Assembly: GCA_963615565.1 (NCBI GenBank)
Contig: CAVEGR010000152.1
Location: 1 to 16,703, forward strand
Origin: UBA9732 sp963615565
GTDB lineage: Bacteria; Spirochaetota; Spirochaetia; Sphaerochaetales; Sphaerochaetaceae
Direction: 5' to 3'
DNA length: 16,703 nt
In this document: in pieces, positions 14,924 through 16,703 of the stretch
Layout of the letters: the number at the start of each line of letters is the position of its first letter
Position numbering within the stretch: the first letter of the stretch is position 1
Notes under the pieces: model-generated
Seen by the model: the letters and a program-made list of their open reading frames with translations, nothing else
Told to the model about the DNA's origin: nothing
Database searches by the model: none
Made by a program: the position numbers and the translations under genes

Positions 14924-14953
14924 TTAGCCATTGTTCTTAGCCATTGCCTTAGC
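14922..14953. repeat. 13-base-period direct repeats upstream of deoC
   Basis: TCTTAGCCATTG occurs twice (14922-14933 and 14935-14946), separated by one base, and a third partial unit CTTAGC follows at 14948-14953. The array lies between the divergent deoC and aldo/keto reductase genes and touches the palindrome at 14906-14923. Such iterated sites can bind a regulator; they also create decoy ATG codons on the deoC strand. Confidence 0.5.
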
Positions 14954-14982
14954 TTATCTCAAAAAACCCTTCTTAACTAGAC

Positions 14983-15011
14983 TTGACTTGAGAATATTTG
15001 AACAATACTGT
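14983..15011 (+). promoter_or_regulatory. Possible promoter of the aldo/keto reductase gene
   Basis: TTGACT (14983-14988, five of six) is followed after 17 bases by TACTGT (15006-15011, only three of six). The GTG at 15019 lies exactly seven bases after the hexamer, matching the spacing in two other genes here. The weak -10 keeps confidence low. Confidence 0.3.
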
Positions 15012-15018
15012 TACTTGT

Positions 15019-15924
15019 GTGAGTAAACTAATCCTAGGAACATGGCAAACAGTACCCTCAGATGGCTTTTGGCAAGACCAAAATCCCCTATGTAGCGAAA
15101 AGCTTTTAGGTTTTGCTATTCGTCAAGGTTTTACTTGTTTTGACACCGCCCAAAGCTATGGAAAAGGGAGAGCAGAACAGCTGCTAGGCAAGATCTTATC
15201 ACACTTTCCCAATACAACTTTTGATGTAGATTCAAAAATTATGCCTAGCTCTAAAGATCCTTTAGATTTAGTTCCTCAAAGTCTATCTAGATTGCGTGTT
15301 AAGAACTTAAATAGATTATATCTCCACTGGCCAAAAACAGGTTTTGATGTTAATGATTTTGTTAGAAGAATGGTGTGTCTAAAAGATTTTGGCATTGTTA
15401 AAAAAATTGGCATTTGCAACACGCCTTTACAGTACCTAGAGAAGATGACTGTTAATATAGACTGTCTACAAATTCCTGTTTCATTGCTGTGGACAAGAGA
15501 TTTAAAAGAAACTCTAGCTTATTGCAAATCTTGCAACATTGAAGTTGTTGCTTACAGCCCTCTTGGCATGGGCTTACTATCTGGAAAATATACTTCAAAA
15601 GAAGATTTAAAAGACGCTAGAAGCTCTCTCTTTTGCTTTAAAGAATCCTGTTATAAGCCTTTCTTGAATTTGTTAGGTACATTAAAAGAAATTGCACAAT
15701 TAAAAGGTTTGACACCTGCAGATGTAGCACTAGCCTGGGTTGCTTCTTCCGGAGTTGATTATATAATCTTAGGTGTTCGCACTGAAGAACAGCTATTGAA
15801 CAACGTTGCATCATTAAACCTTCATTTAGAAAATGAAGAAATTGAGGCTTTGAATAAAGCTGCTTCCAAGTTAGACAAAGAAAGCCAAAAAGTGTGTAGC
15901 AACATCTTTTCTTATAACTGGTAA
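15019..15924 (+). CDS. Aldo/keto reductase
   Basis: This (about 301-residue) NAD(P)H-dependent TIM-barrel oxidoreductase would reduce aldehydes or ketones. The catalytic tetrad is visible: D42 and Y47 in FDTAQSYGKGRAE, K73 in DSKIM and H103 in LYLHWP. The cofactor-side segment VAYSPLGMGLLSGKY and the C-terminal ILGVRTEEQLLNN are typical of the subgroup related to YakC/Tas-type reductases. The substrate cannot be assigned. The start is uncertain: TTG at 14998 would add seven residues with only a weak GAGA upstream, while GTG at 15019 begins directly at the first beta strand (SKLILGTW) and sits seven bases after a -10-like box. Either way the usual N-terminal beta hairpin is missing or shortened. 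The next gene starts 16 bases after the stop, so both are probably co-transcribed. It is divergent from deoC. Confidence 0.88.
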   Translation: MSKLILGTWQTVPSDGFWQDQNPLCSEKLLGFAIRQGFTCFDTAQSYGKGRAEQLLGKILSHFPNTTFDVDSKIMPSSKDPLDLVPQSLSRLRVKNLNRLYLHWPKTGFDVNDFVRRMVCLKDFGIVKKIGICNTPLQYLEKMTVNIDCLQIPVSLLWTRDLKETLAYCKSCNIEVVAYSPLGMGLLSGKYTSKEDLKDARSSLFCFKESCYKPFLNLLGTLKEIAQLKGLTPADVALAWVASSGVDYIILGVRTEEQLLNNVASLNLHLENEEIEALNKAASKLDKESQKVCSNIFSYNW

Positions 15925-15940
15925 CTGGTGAGGATAGAAT

Positions 15941-16531
15941 ATGAGAATTCTAAAAGAAGAAAGAAAAGTTGAAATTGTAGTAAAAAAATCTAGATTTATT
16001 GCAATTGCAAAAACTTGCACCTCACCTTTTGAAGTCAAACGAATAGTTGACCAGACGCGCTTACAATATGTAGGCGCTACGCATGTAGTTCATGCAGCTG
16101 TTATGGGTAGTCAATTTTCTTATTCAGATGACCACGAACCAAAAAACACAGCAGGACGGCCTGCACTAGAAGTCCTAAAAGGCTCTGGGATTACCAATAT
16201 CATAGTCCTTATTGTCCGATACTTTGGAGGCACCCTTCTTGGAACTGGAGGACTTGTTAAAGCTTATGGAGACAGTACAAAAGCGGTCCTTGAGGGCATA
16301 CAAACAGAAGAGCTTATAGAAAAAAGTTCTTTCTCTATGGATATAGGCTATGATTGCTATGAAAGTACAAAACGAATTTTGTCTTCTGTTGAAGCTCAAA
16401 CAATAAAAGAAGATTTTGGAACCTCAATTTTTATCCAAGGTTCTTTACCAAGTTCAAATTCAGAAAAGCTAGTTCTTGCAATGGCTAATTTAACAAACGG
16501 TAAATGCAATGTATCTATTGACAAAGATTGA
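15941..16531 (+). CDS. YigZ/IMPACT-family protein
   Basis: This 196-residue protein has the IMPACT-family N-terminal domain: KKSRFIA at 15-21, THVVHA (47-52), SDDHEPKNTAGRP at 62-74, and VRYFGGTLLGTGGLVKAYG at 92-110, followed by the shorter ferredoxin-like C-terminal domain. Eukaryotic IMPACT modulates GCN1/GCN2; the bacterial role is not established, though a link to translation or nucleic acid binding is suspected. The usual wording SDDGEPSGTAGRP is altered here to HEPKNT. The ATG at 15941 has GAGGA upstream. It is the second gene after the aldo/keto reductase, and the last codons overlap the proposed promoter of the tRNA genes. Confidence 0.93.
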   Translation: MRILKEERKVEIVVKKSRFIAIAKTCTSPFEVKRIVDQTRLQYVGATHVVHAAVMGSQFSYSDDHEPKNTAGRPALEVLKGSGITNIIVLIVRYFGGTLLGTGGLVKAYGDSTKAVLEGIQTEELIEKSSFSMDIGYDCYESTKRILSSVEAQTIKEDFGTSIFIQGSLPSSNSEKLVLAMANLTNGKCNVSIDKD

Positions 16532-16546
16532 ATCAACTATTATCGT
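16518..16546 (+). promoter_or_regulatory. Promoter of the tRNA-Ser pair
   Basis: TTGACA (16518-16523, perfect) lies in the last codons of the IMPACT gene. After 17 bases comes TATCGT (16541-16546, four of six). Transcription would start near 16553, about five bases before the mature tRNA, as is common for tRNA transcripts trimmed by RNase P. Confidence 0.5.
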
Positions 16547-16557
16547 TTTAAAGCTAT

Positions 16558-16642
16558 GGATGGATGGCCGAGAGGTCGAAGGCGGCGGTCTTGAAAACCG
16601 TTGAGGTGAAAGCCTCCGGGGGTTCGAATCCCTCTCCATCCG
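16558..16642 (+). tRNA. tRNA-Ser (anticodon UGA)
   Basis: This class II tRNA has a perfect seven-base acceptor stem (GGATGGA with TCCATCC), D-arm sequence GGCCGAGAGGTCGAAGGC, anticodon stem-loop with loop CTTGAAA (anticodon TGA at 16592-16594), a long variable arm (GAGG...CCTC) typical of serine tRNA, and a T-arm GGGGGTTCGAATCCCTC. The discriminator is G16642. CCA is not encoded (TAC follows), so the end is added by nucleotidyltransferase. It reads UCA and related UCN serine codons. Confidence 0.97.
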
Positions 16643-16648
16643 TACTAA

Positions 16649-16703
16649 GGAGCGATGGCCGAGCGGTCGAAGGCGCTTCCCTGCTAAGGAAGTATACTGG
16701 TAA
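16649..16703 (+). tRNA. tRNA-Ser (anticodon GCU), cut by the right edge
   Basis: The 5' acceptor strand GGAGCGA, D-arm GGCCGAGCGGTCGAAGGC and anticodon arm CTTCC-CTGCTAA-GGAAG (anticodon GCT at 16683-16685) are present. The sequence ends in the variable arm. It decodes AGC/AGU. Only six bases (16643-16648) separate it from the UGA tRNA, so both come from one transcript. Confidence 0.93.

Noticed and set aside
14878..14931. Longer deoC form beginning MAKRFYK
   Set aside because: It would translate the palindrome and the AAGGAG ribosome site; DeoC proteins begin near the IDHTVL segment.
14924..14944. Tiny upstream reading frame (MAKNNG, stop) in the deoC leader
   Set aside because: It arises from the direct repeat, has no ribosome site and no codons suggesting attenuation by an amino acid.

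Overview
The window is 16.7 kb of AT-rich bacterial chromosome with ordinary gene density: thirteen protein genes, one of them cut by the left edge, and two serine tRNA genes, one of them cut by the right edge. I see no insertion sequence, phage, CRISPR array or integrase. Several traits fit a host-associated spirochaete of the Treponema type: a topoisomerase IV pair that looks Bacteroidetes-like, a long, unusual type II thymidine kinase, an LplB-type sugar ABC permease and a hexameric 445-residue glutamate dehydrogenase. This placement is inferred from protein character and was not tested by any search.

Layout from left to right. Positions 1-1000 (minus) hold a membrane protein resembling an ECF-transporter S component, overlapped at its 3' end by the start of an LplB-type ABC permease that runs off the window. 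Divergent from these, 1136-2011 (plus) is a TIM-barrel sugar isomerase/epimerase-like gene. Positions 2099-3436 (minus) are gdhA, with a near-consensus promoter carrying a palindrome over its -10 box. Positions 3626-8315 (minus) form a close-packed run in the order parE, parC, rluA-like pseudouridine synthase. Upstream of it on the same strand, at 8368-9042, is a YhhN/TMEM86 membrane protein. leuS (9163-11691, plus) is divergent from that gene. A second minus-strand run is deoC, a thymidine-kinase-like gene and a class I/II aminotransferase (14877 down to 11747). It converges on leuS, with a shared hairpin terminator between them. The right end (plus) has an aldo/keto reductase, a YigZ/IMPACT protein and tandem tRNA-Ser(UGA) and tRNA-Ser(GCU).

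The clearest functional groupings are the two topoisomerase IV subunits, and deoC next to a thymidine kinase homologue (deoxynucleoside salvage and catabolism). The most interesting signals are regulatory. Three genes (TIM-barrel gene, parE, aldo/keto reductase) have a -10-like hexamer followed by exactly 7 nt and then a start codon, with no convincing ribosome binding site, which suggests leaderless mRNAs. The deoC and gdhA leaders hold palindromes and overlapping, mutually exclusive hairpins. I do not see a convincing undescribed multi-gene system here.
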